Assembly (NCBI GenBank): GCA_050181465.1
Contig: JBFXDD010000033.1
Location: 1-44,952 of the forward strand
DNA: 44,952 nt
Source of the DNA: JACRLW01 sp050181465
Lineage (GTDB): Bacteria > Planctomycetota > UBA1135 > UBA2386
Direction of reading: 5' to 3'
The notes beneath the pieces are model-generated. The model ran no database searches and was not told the DNA's origin. It worked only from the letters and a program-made list of their open reading frames with translations. Numbering within the stretch: position 1 is the first letter of the stretch; each line of letters starts with the position of its first letter. Positions 16,564-24,370 of this stretch are shown piece after piece. The position numbers were made by a program, and so were the translations under genes.

Positions 16564-16732
16564 GCCCCGACGATTCGTGAACGTCGTCGCGAGATCGACG
16601 CAGGTCGATGTCCGGCAAGGTGCGCGGCGGTCGACGATCGAGGTGTAGCGGGAGCTACGCAGCCAGGGAGGAGCCGACGTCGGGGCTCGACCACGACCTG
16701 TCGCGCAGGACCGCTCGCAAGGAATCTCGCGG
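16564..16732 (+). repeat. structured intergenic repeat, copy A (degenerate 3' half)
   Basis: Shares with the copies at 32394 and 44723 the block ending TTCGTGAACGTCGTCGCGAG, ATCGACGCAGGTCGATG, CGGCAAGG, and the box CAGGGAGGAGCCGACG (16664-16679). An internal hairpin GTGTAGC/GCTACGC (16643-16660) contains one G-U pair. A second hairpin is CCTG-TCGCG-CAGG (16697-16709). The outer closing stem is weaker here than in the other copies. It lies between two minus-strand genes, so the element is antisense to its neighbours. No open frame of note runs along it. Confidence 0.8.
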
Positions 16733-16763
16733 ATCCGCGGCGAGCGACGCCGTCGCGCCGAGT

Positions 16764-17549
16764 TCAGGAACTCGCGCGCTTGCCCGGGTGGATGCGGGCG
16801 AGCAGGCAGCAGGGACAGAGCGGACGTTTTGCCGGGTCCGCGCTGGGCTTGCCGATCAGGAGCGGCAGATGCCCGAAGGGCTGGACCAAGTCGCGAGCCT
16901 TCTGGACGAACTCGTCGGCGGCAGCCCCTTCGAGGCCCAGGCGGACCTGAGCCCGCGAGGCCGAGCGCGGCGCCAACAGAATCTCCTCGAAGGTCAGCAA
17001 CTGGTTCAAGTAGGCGACGGTCGCCGGTGGGATTGCCGGGAGTCGCTGGAACATGCCCTTGCGCTCGGTGATGGAGAGCGAACGCAGCGAGGCCAAGTCC
17101 ACACGGTTCTGATCGTTGTAGATCTGCGAGACCATCTGCTGGATGACCTTGCAGCGCTCGAACAGATCCGGGATGCCGAGGTCGGCCAACAACTCCGCCG
17201 TCTCGAATGCTTCGGTCACCCGAAGCTCGTTGCGATCGACGTATTCCTTGTCCAGACGGTCGATCGCGATCTCCGCGGTCCGGCATGGGACCATCGCGCC
17301 GAGAACGTGGTGCATCGCCGCGCTGACCAAGTCCAAGGCCTGCGGCTCGGCGGGCCGATCGAGATCGGCCAAGATTTCGCTCAGGTTCGCGAGCGTGGCA
17401 GTGAGGACGCTGGCGGTTGGTTCGACAGCCGCGCGCGGATCCACCGGCTTCGACTCGGAGCCCTTGCCCGACTTGGAGCCTCCGCGACCGGAATCACCCG
17501 GTGCGGCCGCATCCTCCGCTTTGGCACCGCCTTTCTTCTTGGTCGTCAC
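16764..17549 (-). CDS. endonuclease III-like HhH protein, probably degenerate
   Basis: A 261-residue protein with a GTG start (17549). Residues 1-45 are a low-complexity Lys/Gly/Ser region. The remainder resembles the HhH-GPD/endonuclease III family: a possible helix-hairpin-helix at LPAIPPATVAYLNQLL (about residue 170) and a C-terminal cysteine cluster RPLCPCCLLA in the place where the iron-sulfur cysteines of Nth occur. The usual catalytic Lys/Asp pair is not recognisable, and not all four cluster cysteines are present. It may therefore be a DNA-binding or structural derivative rather than an active glycosylase. The similarity is from pattern reading only and could be wrong. The 176 bp upstream to rpsP hold no gene. 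Confidence 0.55.
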   Translation of the reverse strand: MTTKKKGGAKAEDAAAPGDSGRGGSKSGKGSESKPVDPRAAVEPTASVLTATLANLSEILADLDRPAEPQALDLVSAAMHHVLGAMVPCRTAEIAIDRLDKEYVDRNELRVTEAFETAELLADLGIPDLFERCKVIQQMVSQIYNDQNRVDLASLRSLSITERKGMFQRLPAIPPATVAYLNQLLTFEEILLAPRSASRAQVRLGLEGAAADEFVQKARDLVQPFGHLPLLIGKPSADPAKRPLCPCCLLARIHPGKRASS

Positions 17550-17709
17550 GAGTTCTGTCGTCTGTTCGTGGAGCGTGCGAATCGATCTGAGACTTGAGGG
17601 GCCGACTGCGCGTCATGCGCCGCAACCAGCAAGCGACCGACGCGCCGTGTGAGTCCCGACTCCTTGGTCTCAGCACACCCTGGCGCTGGAGTTCGCCGGG
17701 ATGCCAAGG

Positions 17710-17725
17710 CCAGGGATCCGCCTGG
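17710..17725 (-). terminator. short hairpin just after rpsP
   Basis: CCAGG-GATCCG-CCTGG (5-bp stem) directly follows the rpsP stop on the minus strand. It is weak, with no T tract. Confidence 0.25.
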
Positions 17726-18130
17726 TCAGGCTTCCTTCTTGACGTGCTTCGCACGCCACTTCGCCTTCGCCTTGCGACCGGTGCCCAAACTACGCGGCGG
17801 CGAGAAATCGCCTGGCTTCGCGCCGCTGCGCTTGGCGGCACCGGCCTTCCGCTTGGCCGACTTCTTGGCGGCGTGCTGCGGAAGTTCGATCCCGGCGCGA
17901 CGGATCAATCCCGCGACGGTCTCCGACGGCTGCGCGCCGACGGACAACCAGTAGCGAATCCGCTCGGCCTCGAGGTTCACCTGATCCTGCTGGCGCGGGG
18001 CCTTGGGCAGGTAGTAACCGAGGGTCTCGATCACGCGACCATCGCGCTTGCTGCGCGAGTCGGCGGCACAGACACGGTAGGTCGGGTGGTTCAGACGTCC
18101 GAACCGGGTGAGTCGCAGCTTGACGGCCAA
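17726..18130 (-). CDS. rpsP: 30S ribosomal protein S16 with basic C-terminal extension
   Basis: A 134-residue S16. The conserved core occupies residues 1-82 (VKLRLTRFGRLNHPTYRV at the N-terminus, then LGYYLP and ERIRYWLSVGAQPSETV), which is the normal length of the family. About 50 further residues form a Lys/Ala/Arg-rich tail. The start codon is TTG (18130), supported by AGGAG at 18140-18144 nine bases upstream; no ATG gives the conserved N-terminus. The gene follows ffh, a common order around rpsP-rimM-trmD, but rimM and trmD are not next to it here. It seems to have its own promoter (TACACT at 18200-18205). Confidence 0.95.
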   Translation of the reverse strand: MAVKLRLTRFGRLNHPTYRVCAADSRSKRDGRVIETLGYYLPKAPRQQDQVNLEAERIRYWLSVGAQPSETVAGLIRRAGIELPQHAAKKSAKRKAGAAKRSGAKPGDFSPPRSLGTGRKAKAKWRAKHVKKEA

Positions 18131-18139
18131 AGCAGTGGG

Positions 18140-18144
18140 CTCCT
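18140..18144 (-). promoter_or_regulatory. ribosome binding site that fixes the TTG start of rpsP
   Basis: Minus-strand AGGAG, 9 nt before TTG. It decides the unusual start codon. Confidence 0.6.
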
Positions 18145-18199
18145 GAATCGCTCCGCTCCGCGGGCAAAGGCTCGCGGCTGGCGGAAAAAAGGGTCGGGG

Positions 18200-18205
18200 A
18201 GTGTA
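18200..18205 (-). promoter_or_regulatory. putative -10 element of rpsP (TACACT)
   Basis: Minus-strand GCGC-TACACT in the 154-bp ffh-rpsP gap. It has the same context as those before rpmE and accA, and gives a leader of about 63 nt. Confidence 0.5.
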
Positions 18206-18284
18206 GCGCGGGGAGGGCGGACGATCCAGCGTCGAGCGGCAACAGATTTTTTCGCACCCGTGGCCGGCATGCCCGGGCAGGGCC

Positions 18285-19739
18285 TCAGCGCTTCCGGCCG
18301 CGCATGAAGTCGCGGAACGCCGGATTGCCGCCGGACTTGGGCTTCGGCCCGGGGCCCATGCCGGGCGGCATCATGCCCGGCATCCCACCTGCCCCACCCC
18401 CACCGCCGGGCATGCCACCGCCCAACATGTCCCCAAGGCCGCCGAGGCCGCCCTTGCCGAGCTGAGCCATCATCTTCTGCATCGTCTTGAACTGCTTGAT
18501 GAGGTCATGCACGGCCTGCAGTTCGTTGCCGCTCCCGCGCGCGATCCGGCGACGGCGCTCGATGTCGATGAGGTCCGGGTTTCGCCGCTCACGAACCGTC
18601 ATCGACTGGATCATCGCCTCGACGCGCTTGAAGCGCTTGTCGTCGAGATCGACTTCCTTCAAGGCTTGCCCCATGCCGGGCAGCATGCCGAGAACCTTCT
18701 TGAGTGGTCCGAGCCGTCGAAGCATCCCGAGCTGGCGTAGGAAGTCCTCGAAGTTGAACTGCCCCTTGAGCAGCTTCTTCGCCTCCTTCTCGGCCTGCTT
18801 CTCGTCGATGACCGCCTGTGCGCGCTCCACCAACGACACGACGTCACCCATGCCGAGGATGCGACCGGCCATCCGCGGGGGATCGAACTCCTCGAGGTCA
18901 TCGAGCTTCTCGCCCGAGCCCACGAACAGGATGGGACGGCCGGTCACCTTCTTGATCGAGAGCGCCGCGCCGCCACGCGCATCGCCGTCGGTCTTGGTCA
19001 GGATCACGCCCCAGATCGGAAGCCGTTCATGGAACACGCGCGCCGAGTTCACGGCGTCCTGACCCAACATCGAGTCGCAGACCAACAGCACGCCGTGGGG
19101 CTTGGTTCGCTGCTGCACTTCGACCAGCTCGGTCATCAACTCTTCGTCGATGTGCAGGCGGCCCGCGGTATCGAGGATCACGACATCGAAGAGATGCTTG
19201 CGTGCATGCTCGAGTCCGCGCGAGCAAACTTCCGGAGCACGCGCGCCCGCGCCCTCGGCGTAGACCTCCACGCCGAGTTGCTTACCGAGCGTGCGAAGTT
19301 GCTCGACGGCGGCCGGACGCTGCAAGTCGGCGGCGACCAACAGGACCTTCTTCTTTCGCTCGGCGGTGAGCCAACGCGCGAGCTTGCCGCAGGTCGTCGT
19401 CTTACCGGAGCCCTGCAGGCCCGCCATCATCAACACGAGCGGCTTCTGCGGACTGACCGGTAGGCCGATTTTGTCGCCGCCGAGGAGATCGGTGAGTTCG
19501 TCGTGGAAGACCTTGATGAACTGCTGGCCGGGATCGACGGCCTTCAGAACATCCTGACCAAGGGCCCGCTGCTTGACCTGCTCGAGGAAGTCCTTCGCCA
19601 CCTGGAAGTTGACGTCGGCCTCCAGCAACGCCGTGCGCACGGCCCGAATGCCCTCCTCGACATTGGCCTCGGTGAGCACCTTTTGCCCGACGATCGAGCG
19701 ATAGGCCTTGGACAGGGCATTGGAGAGCACGTCGAACAT
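18285..19739 (-). CDS. ffh: signal recognition particle protein Ffh (SRP54)
   Basis: A 484-residue SRP54 GTPase that binds 4.5S RNA and signal sequences and delivers nascent membrane proteins to FtsY. The start is the ATG at 19739 (MFDVLSNAL), matching the family N-terminus; the open frame to 19772 is not needed. N domain: residues 1-90. G domain: P-loop GLQGSGKTTT, AADLQRPAAVEQL, the DTAGR box and TKTDGDARGG. M domain: methionine-rich helices with the RNA-binding RRRRIARGSG, then a Gly/Pro/Met-rich tail. The fused tail (GGMPGMMPPGMGPGP) is longer than in E. coli. It is transcribed toward rpsP and divergent from the small secreted protein gene at 19862. Confidence 0.97.
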   Translation of the reverse strand: MFDVLSNALSKAYRSIVGQKVLTEANVEEGIRAVRTALLEADVNFQVAKDFLEQVKQRALGQDVLKAVDPGQQFIKVFHDELTDLLGGDKIGLPVSPQKPLVLMMAGLQGSGKTTTCGKLARWLTAERKKKVLLVAADLQRPAAVEQLRTLGKQLGVEVYAEGAGARAPEVCSRGLEHARKHLFDVVILDTAGRLHIDEELMTELVEVQQRTKPHGVLLVCDSMLGQDAVNSARVFHERLPIWGVILTKTDGDARGGAALSIKKVTGRPILFVGSGEKLDDLEEFDPPRMAGRILGMGDVVSLVERAQAVIDEKQAEKEAKKLLKGQFNFEDFLRQLGMLRRLGPLKKVLGMLPGMGQALKEVDLDDKRFKRVEAMIQSMTVRERRNPDLIDIERRRRIARGSGNELQAVHDLIKQFKTMQKMMAQLGKGGLGGLGDMLGGGMPGGGGGAGGMPGMMPPGMGPGPKPKSGGNPAFRDFMRGRKR

Positions 19740-19832
19740 TTGCGGTCGCTGAGTGTCGAAGGCGAACTCCAAGAACGCAAGCCGAGCTCGCCGGAATGCG
19801 AACTCGAGCGCGCTCGCGGCGGCCCTTGCGGC

Positions 19833-19838
19833 TACGCT
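19833..19838 (+). promoter_or_regulatory. putative -10 element (TACGCT)
   Basis: GGC-TACGCT lies 23 nt before the ATG at 19862, in the divergent gap to ffh. Confidence 0.4.
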
Positions 19839-19861
19839 GGATCCACGTCAGGACACGCATC

Positions 19862-20362
19862 ATGATTCAACTTCGCTCGCTCCTGTCCGTCCTCGCCTTG
19901 ACCGCGACGCTCGCGGCACAGCAGGCCGGATTCTCCACCTTCGGACAGGCTTGCACCGTCAGCGGCCTGAGCACCCCCGCGATCAGCGCAACGGGACTTC
20001 CGGTGCTCGGAAGCACGTTCTCGATCGACTACTCCGGCCCCAATCGAGCGACCTGGCCGACCGAGCTGCGCCCCGTCTTCCTGTACGGCATCGCGCCGAC
20101 CAACCTGTCCCTCGACGGCATGTTTCGCAACCAGCCGGCGGGCTGCACGCTCTACGTGCAACCGATCGACGCCGTGCTCATGCCGCCGGTGAGCATCCTG
20201 TTCGCAAGCTCAGTCGCGCTGAGCGTCCCGAATCAGCCCGTGCTGGCCGGCTCGAGTCTGGTCGCCCAGTGGGCCTGCCTCAACCAGACCTGCCTCGTGA
20301 ACGGCTGCAATGCGAACGCCGTGCTCACCTCCGACGCGGCGTCGATCACGCTCGGCTTCTGA
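19862..20362 (+). CDS. small secreted beta-rich protein of planctomycete type
   Basis: A 166-residue protein with a signal peptide (SLLSVLALTATLAAQ) from the ATG at 19862; this start is preferred because upstream sequence only adds arginine-rich residues before the signal. The mature part begins FSTFGQACTVSGLSTPAIS and contains GLPVLGSTFSIDY, PAGCTLYVQ and VLAGSSLVAQWACL, ending in TSDAASITLGF. I recognise this as the approximately 130-residue beta-strand domain that recurs, alone or as a C-terminal module, in many secreted planctomycete proteins; its function is unknown. Four cysteines (two near CLNQTCLVNGC) could form disulfides. The amidase at 5996 ends in a looser version of the same pattern. 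It is convergent with the glycoside hydrolase gene. Confidence 0.75.
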   Translation: MIQLRSLLSVLALTATLAAQQAGFSTFGQACTVSGLSTPAISATGLPVLGSTFSIDYSGPNRATWPTELRPVFLYGIAPTNLSLDGMFRNQPAGCTLYVQPIDAVLMPPVSILFASSVALSVPNQPVLAGSSLVAQWACLNQTCLVNGCNANAVLTSDAASITLGF

Positions 20363-20383
20363 GTCGCCGAGGCGGGCAGCATC

Positions 20384-22252
20384 TCAGCGCCGACGCACCA
20401 ACAGCACCCAGTCGGCACCGGCCGGCGACGGTGCGCTCGGCAAGGTGCGCACGCCGCCTCCCGCGAGGCCGAAGGGGGCTCCCACATCGACGCCGAGCCG
20501 CGGGTCGTACCATCGTCCCTCGAAGCTACGGCCGGCGGGTTCCGCACTCAGGTCCAGCGAACCGGTAGCCGTCGCCGCGGCGTAGTAGACGACATAGGCG
20601 ACTCCGGTCTGCGCGAGCACCTCCGCATCGCCGTAGGTCGCGTGACGGGTGTCGTTCGTCACGAGGTCGTCGGCAGGCATCATGTCGTGGAAGGGTACGC
20701 GCTCGAGCAGCCTGCGCGCATGACGGGTGAAGCGCCACATCCCATCGCGCGTGCGGAAGTCCTCGGCGTCCTGGTCGCCGCCCACCGGAAGCGCGTGAGC
20801 ACCGAAGTACCACGCGATCTGGCCGCCGGAGAGCAGCACGTCCCACAGCACGAGCTTGCGAATGTGCTCGTGGTTGGTCGCGGACACGCCGGTCTCCTCC
20901 GGGCCGATCTCGTCGACATGAACCGCCACGGATCGTCCCGCACTCGCGAAGAGAGCGACCGCGTTCTCCGTCGTCGGGTTGTAGTTGCTGTGGACCTGCA
21001 GCGAGGCCGAGCTCAACCAGCTCGAATCGAAGGGAGCAGTGAGGATCTGCTGATAGAGCGTGAGGTCGTCGGGAATCGTATGGACGCCGATCGGATGCGG
21101 GAGCGGCGACCACTGCCGAATCCAGTTTCCCATCGCGCTGAGCTGCCCGACCGTGAACTCGAAGTTCGGCTCCGGGGCATTCTCTTCGCAGAGGATCCAG
21201 CGCATTCCCGGGTGGTGCCCGAACATCGCAACCATCTGCTTGAGGAAGAGTCGACGCGCGTCGGTATCGCCGATCCCGAACCAACGCACGTTCTCGGTTT
21301 CTTCCTCGGCAAGCACGAAGTCGAGCATGATGCCCAAGGACTGGGCGTGCTCGAACACCATGTTCCACTGCTCCATCCGACCGACGTCGTAGTGCGTGAG
21401 GTGCGCGAAACTGGTGCCGGTCGGATCGAGGAAGGGGAAGGTGTCTTGGGCGTCGCCGCCGAGATTCATCGGCAGGAAGTAGATGCCGTTGACGCCCACG
21501 CCGGCCAAGTAGTTGAGCGCGCCGATGATCCCCTTGCCGGCATCCGGATCGCCGCCCGAAGACCAGTTTGGATCCCCAGGACGCCAGTCCACTCGATGGT
21601 TCGCGTAGCGGTGTAGGAAGCTCTGGTTGCGCGGCAGCCCGCCGAGATCGCGCGCGCCGTCGAACCCGGCGTAGCCGAGAAAATTCTCGGGGCTGTTCGT
21701 CCCGGTCTTCAAGAAGTAGGAGCCGTCGCGATGGCGAAGGTGATGACCGTCGCGGACGTCGATCGGCCCCTTGGCGTAGAATCCCGTCGCCGTCGAGCGA
21801 CGTGGACCGACATGAAAGAAGAAGGGAAAGCCGTGAGGAAACACGGGGGTTCCCGCGACCGTGGTCGGCTGGATGTTCAACCGATTGCCGCGCTCGAACT
21901 GAATGATGAACCCCCACCCGCCCGGCTCATCGGGAGTGAACCGCAGCTTCCAGACCGCGCCGCGATCACCACCGAACCCGTCGGCCGCGTAGAAACCGGG
22001 CACCTGAAAGACGCGACCGCTCGGCGAGACCATCACCGCATGGAAGCGGTAGTCCAGGAAAGGGTTGTCCGGCGACAGTGAAGCCTCGGATAGCCCGCCC
22101 GGCGCAGACGCTGCAGTCGGGATCTTGAACTCGAAGCTGTCCCACACACCTTTGGGTTCGACCGTCAGGCTCGCGCTGCCCACCGCGACCTGAGGAGGGA
22201 GGGACGCAGAGAAGTACAGGGCGGCGGAGAGCGCCAGGAGGAGGCGAGGCAT
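20384..22252 (-). CDS. secreted DUF5060/DUF4038-type glycoside hydrolase
   Basis: A 622-residue protein with a signal peptide (LLLALSAALYFSASLPPQ). Residues of about 25-140 match the beta-sandwich DUF5060 pattern (GVWDSFEFKI, NPFLDYRF, GFYAADGFG, WKLRFTPDEPGGWGF). The central part (about 150-510) is a TIM-barrel-like segment with FLKTGTNSPENFLGY, NGIYFLPMNLGGD, WILCEENAPEPNFE and VHVDEIGPEE; the acidic residues in the last two are candidate catalytic carboxylates. The C-terminal 90 residues (VVYYAAATATGSLDL, GRWYDPRLG) resemble the collagen-binding/Ig-like domain that ends such proteins. The family acts on plant-type or algal polysaccharides; the substrate here is unknown. A -10-like TAGACT is at 22286-22291. 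Confidence 0.82.
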   Translation of the reverse strand: MPRLLLALSAALYFSASLPPQVAVGSASLTVEPKGVWDSFEFKIPTAASAPGGLSEASLSPDNPFLDYRFHAVMVSPSGRVFQVPGFYAADGFGGDRGAVWKLRFTPDEPGGWGFIIQFERGNRLNIQPTTVAGTPVFPHGFPFFFHVGPRRSTATGFYAKGPIDVRDGHHLRHRDGSYFLKTGTNSPENFLGYAGFDGARDLGGLPRNQSFLHRYANHRVDWRPGDPNWSSGGDPDAGKGIIGALNYLAGVGVNGIYFLPMNLGGDAQDTFPFLDPTGTSFAHLTHYDVGRMEQWNMVFEHAQSLGIMLDFVLAEEETENVRWFGIGDTDARRLFLKQMVAMFGHHPGMRWILCEENAPEPNFEFTVGQLSAMGNWIRQWSPLPHPIGVHTIPDDLTLYQQILTAPFDSSWLSSASLQVHSNYNPTTENAVALFASAGRSVAVHVDEIGPEETGVSATNHEHIRKLVLWDVLLSGGQIAWYFGAHALPVGGDQDAEDFRTRDGMWRFTRHARRLLERVPFHDMMPADDLVTNDTRHATYGDAEVLAQTGVAYVVYYAAATATGSLDLSAEPAGRSFEGRWYDPRLGVDVGAPFGLAGGGVRTLPSAPSPAGADWVLLVRRR

Positions 22253-22285
22253 GGGTGCGGATCTGGTGGGACCGGAGGGCGCGGA

Positions 22286-22291
22286 AGTCTA
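22286..22291 (-). promoter_or_regulatory. putative -10 element of the glycoside hydrolase gene (TAGACT)
   Basis: Minus-strand TAGACT, 33 nt before the ATG at 22252. No -35 box is visible. Confidence 0.35.
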
Positions 22292-22423
22292 CGTCCCGCG
22301 GGCCGCCTCCTGGTCCGCCGGGACCGCAAGTACGGGCGATTTTCCCGATCTAGCCCGCCGAACCCCGAACCCATCGAGCTTGCGGTGCCTCACCGAAGGC
22401 CGCGACCGCTCGACTTGGTGAGA

Positions 22424-22765
22424 TCACCAGCGGCGGAAGAAGACCCGAGACTGGGGCCCGACGATCGGCGCGTAGCCGCCGAACCCGACCCCCCACGTGC
22501 GGAAACTCGGCCGAAAGCGGTTCGCGAAGCCTTCGTAGTTCGCGCGCGCCCGGGCGGGTCCGGGACCGGAGAAGTACTGCCAACTGCGAACCTGGCGGAC
22601 GCCCTGGTAGGCGCCGACCGGCGTACGCGCCGCGCTCGGTCCGACCTGCACGATCTGCTTGCCCATCGGCCGCAGGCCAGGCTGAACCGCGATTCGCTGC
22701 GCGCAAAGCGGCGCGACGAACGCGAAGAGGACGATGACACCCAGAATCGAAGGCAGTCGGGACAT
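22424..22765 (-). CDS. small secreted protein of unknown function
   Basis: A 113-residue protein from the ATG at 22765, which places a signal peptide (LPSILGVIVLFAFVAPLCAQ) at the very N-terminus. The mature part has about 90 residues, is rich in Arg, Gly, Pro and aromatic residues, and ends in VFFRRW, with VGAYQGVRQVRSWQYF in the middle. There are no cysteines after the signal peptide and no recognised domain. The longer open frame to 22900 adds only arginine-rich sequence and is rejected. A TAGGAT -10-like element lies 34 nt upstream. It stands alone between the glycoside hydrolase and murA genes, both on the same strand. Confidence 0.6.
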   Translation of the reverse strand: MSRLPSILGVIVLFAFVAPLCAQRIAVQPGLRPMGKQIVQVGPSAARTPVGAYQGVRQVRSWQYFSGPGPARARANYEGFANRFRPSFRTWGVGFGGYAPIVGPQSRVFFRRW

Positions 22766-22799
22766 GGGAAACCTCGAAGGTGCCGAAGCCGGCCGGCCA

Positions 22800-22805
22800 A
22801 TCCTA
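22800..22805 (-). promoter_or_regulatory. putative -10 element (TAGGAT)
   Basis: Minus-strand GGC-TAGGAT, 34 nt before the ATG at 22765. It fits the GC-TAnnnT pattern. Confidence 0.4.
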
Positions 22806-22896
22806 GCCGGCCCGGATCGACTCTGCCGCATAGGACGGCCCCGCACGAGATTCCTTCCTGCGGCGCGTCGACTCCGACCGCTCGCGCCGACCGGAC

Positions 22897-24168
22897 TCAC
22901 CCTTCGCTGATGCGTTCGATATCGGCACCGAGACGCTGCAGCTTGGCCTCGATGCGCTCGTAGCCGCGGTCGATGTGGTAGACGCGACGGACGTCGGTGT
23001 GACCGTCCGCCACCAAGCCGGCGAGCACGAGACTCGCCGAAGCGCGAAGGTCGGAAGCCATGACCGGTGCACCGCTGAGGTGATGCGTGCCGGTCACGAT
23101 CGCACTCGGCCCCTCCCGACGGATGCTCGCACCCAACCGCGTCAGCTCGCTGGCGTGCATGAAGCGTTCGGGGTAGACGCGTTCGGTGATCACGGAGGTG
23201 CCGTCCGCACGCGTCATGAGCGTCATGAACTGCGCCTGGATGTCGGTCGGAAAGCCCGGGTACGGATGGGTGGTGATGCTGACCGCGCGGATCCGGCCGT
23301 CCGGCGTCGGCACGTTGACGATGCGATCGCGCTCGACGTTCAGTTCGGCACCGGCCTCCCGCAGGGCATCGATGACTGCGAGCATGTGCTGCGGGCGAAC
23401 GTCCTCCACGCTGACGTGCGAGTTGGTGAGCAGAGCACCCACCAGATAGGTCGCCGCCTCGATCCGATCAGGAATGATCGAGTACTCGCAGCCCGTCAGC
23501 TTGTCGACACCTTCGATGACGAGGCAGTGTCCACCGATCCCGCGGATGCGCCCCCCGCAGGCGTTGAGGAAGTTGCAGAGATCCTCGATCTCCGGCTCCA
23601 TCGCGGCACCCTCGATCACCGTCGTGCCCTTGCCGAGCACCGCGGCCATCACCACATTGGCCGTGCCGAGAACCGTCGGACCCTGGCTGCCCGCGAGGTA
23701 CACCGTGCCGCCGCGGACCGGTCCGCCAGCGTGCACGTAGCCGTCCTCGATGACGATCTGGGCACCGATCGCGCGCAAGCCCTTGATGTGCAGGTCGACC
23801 GGTCGGTGACCGAGCACACAGCCGCCCGGATAGCTCACGCGCGCCTGGCCCCGCCGAGCCCAGAGTGGGCCGAGACACACGAAGGAGGCCCGCATCGTGC
23901 GCACGAGGTCGTAGGGCGCGTTGGTCTGCCCGACGTCCTCCATCTCCATGAACAAAGCACCGTCGTCCTGACGGTAATAGCGCATGCCGAGATGCCGGAG
24001 AATGCGGCACATGCCCTCGACGTCTTTGAGCTCCGGCACGTTGCGCAGCAACACCGGGCCGTCGACGAGCAAGGTCGCCGCGAGGATCGGCAGCGAAGAG
24101 TTCTTGCTGCCGGAGATGCGCACGCTTCCGCTCAGGTCACGTCCACCGCGGATGCGGATCCGATCCAT
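22897..24168 (-). CDS. murA: UDP-N-acetylglucosamine 1-carboxyvinyltransferase
   Basis: A 423-residue MurA, the first committed enzyme of peptidoglycan synthesis, which transfers enolpyruvate from PEP to UDP-GlcNAc. The substrate-binding Lys22-Asn23 (GSKNSSLPILAA) and the catalytic loop cysteine Cys117 (PGGCVLGHRPVDLH) are both present, so fosfomycin sensitivity would be expected from the family. Other landmarks are ASFVCLGPLWARRGQA, YPGFPTDIQAQF and ASDLRASASLVLAGL. The start at 24168 is fixed by a strong GGAGG at 24173-24177. Presence of murA supports a peptidoglycan-containing planctomycete and fits the NamZ and amidase genes earlier in the window. It is divergent from the glycosyltransferase gene. 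Confidence 0.97.
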   Translation of the reverse strand: MDRIRIRGGRDLSGSVRISGSKNSSLPILAATLLVDGPVLLRNVPELKDVEGMCRILRHLGMRYYRQDDGALFMEMEDVGQTNAPYDLVRTMRASFVCLGPLWARRGQARVSYPGGCVLGHRPVDLHIKGLRAIGAQIVIEDGYVHAGGPVRGGTVYLAGSQGPTVLGTANVVMAAVLGKGTTVIEGAAMEPEIEDLCNFLNACGGRIRGIGGHCLVIEGVDKLTGCEYSIIPDRIEAATYLVGALLTNSHVSVEDVRPQHMLAVIDALREAGAELNVERDRIVNVPTPDGRIRAVSITTHPYPGFPTDIQAQFMTLMTRADGTSVITERVYPERFMHASELTRLGASIRREGPSAIVTGTHHLSGAPVMASDLRASASLVLAGLVADGHTDVRRVYHIDRGYERIEAKLQRLGADIERISEG

Positions 24169-24172
24169 CGAA

Positions 24173-24177
24173 CCTCC
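24173..24177 (-). promoter_or_regulatory. strong Shine-Dalgarno of murA
   Basis: Minus-strand GGAGG, 4 nt before the murA ATG. It is among the strongest ribosome binding sites in the window. Confidence 0.6.
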
Positions 24178-24194
24178 CTAGTTTCAGCTAGGAG

Positions 24195-24210
24195 AACTGC
24201 GTTTGCAGTT
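24195..24210. other. small perfect hairpin in the murA upstream region
   Basis: AACTGC-GTTT-GCAGTT lies 27-42 nt before the murA start, in the 202-bp divergent gap. It could be an operator or leader hairpin. Nothing else is recognised in the gap. Confidence 0.3.
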
Positions 24211-24370
24211 GCAGGGGGTATCGCCTCGAGCGACCCGTCGCGGCACCGCGACCGCGAACTTGCGCTGGATGACGAGCGCGTCGGACGACCGCCCGTCGTC
24301 TTTGCGCGGCGCGGATGCTAGCGAGGATTTGACGTGCGTTCCAGCGCGTGTTCTCGACGATGTTGCGGCT

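Noticed and set aside
18241..18260. Rho-independent terminator of ffh
   Set aside because: The T run lies on the plus strand and the minus-strand transcript would have an A run instead; no stable stem precedes it in the right orientation.
20642..21616. Plus-strand frame of 324 residues within the glycoside hydrolase region
   Set aside because: The minus strand has a signal peptide and a DUF5060-type pattern; the plus frame is a shadow.
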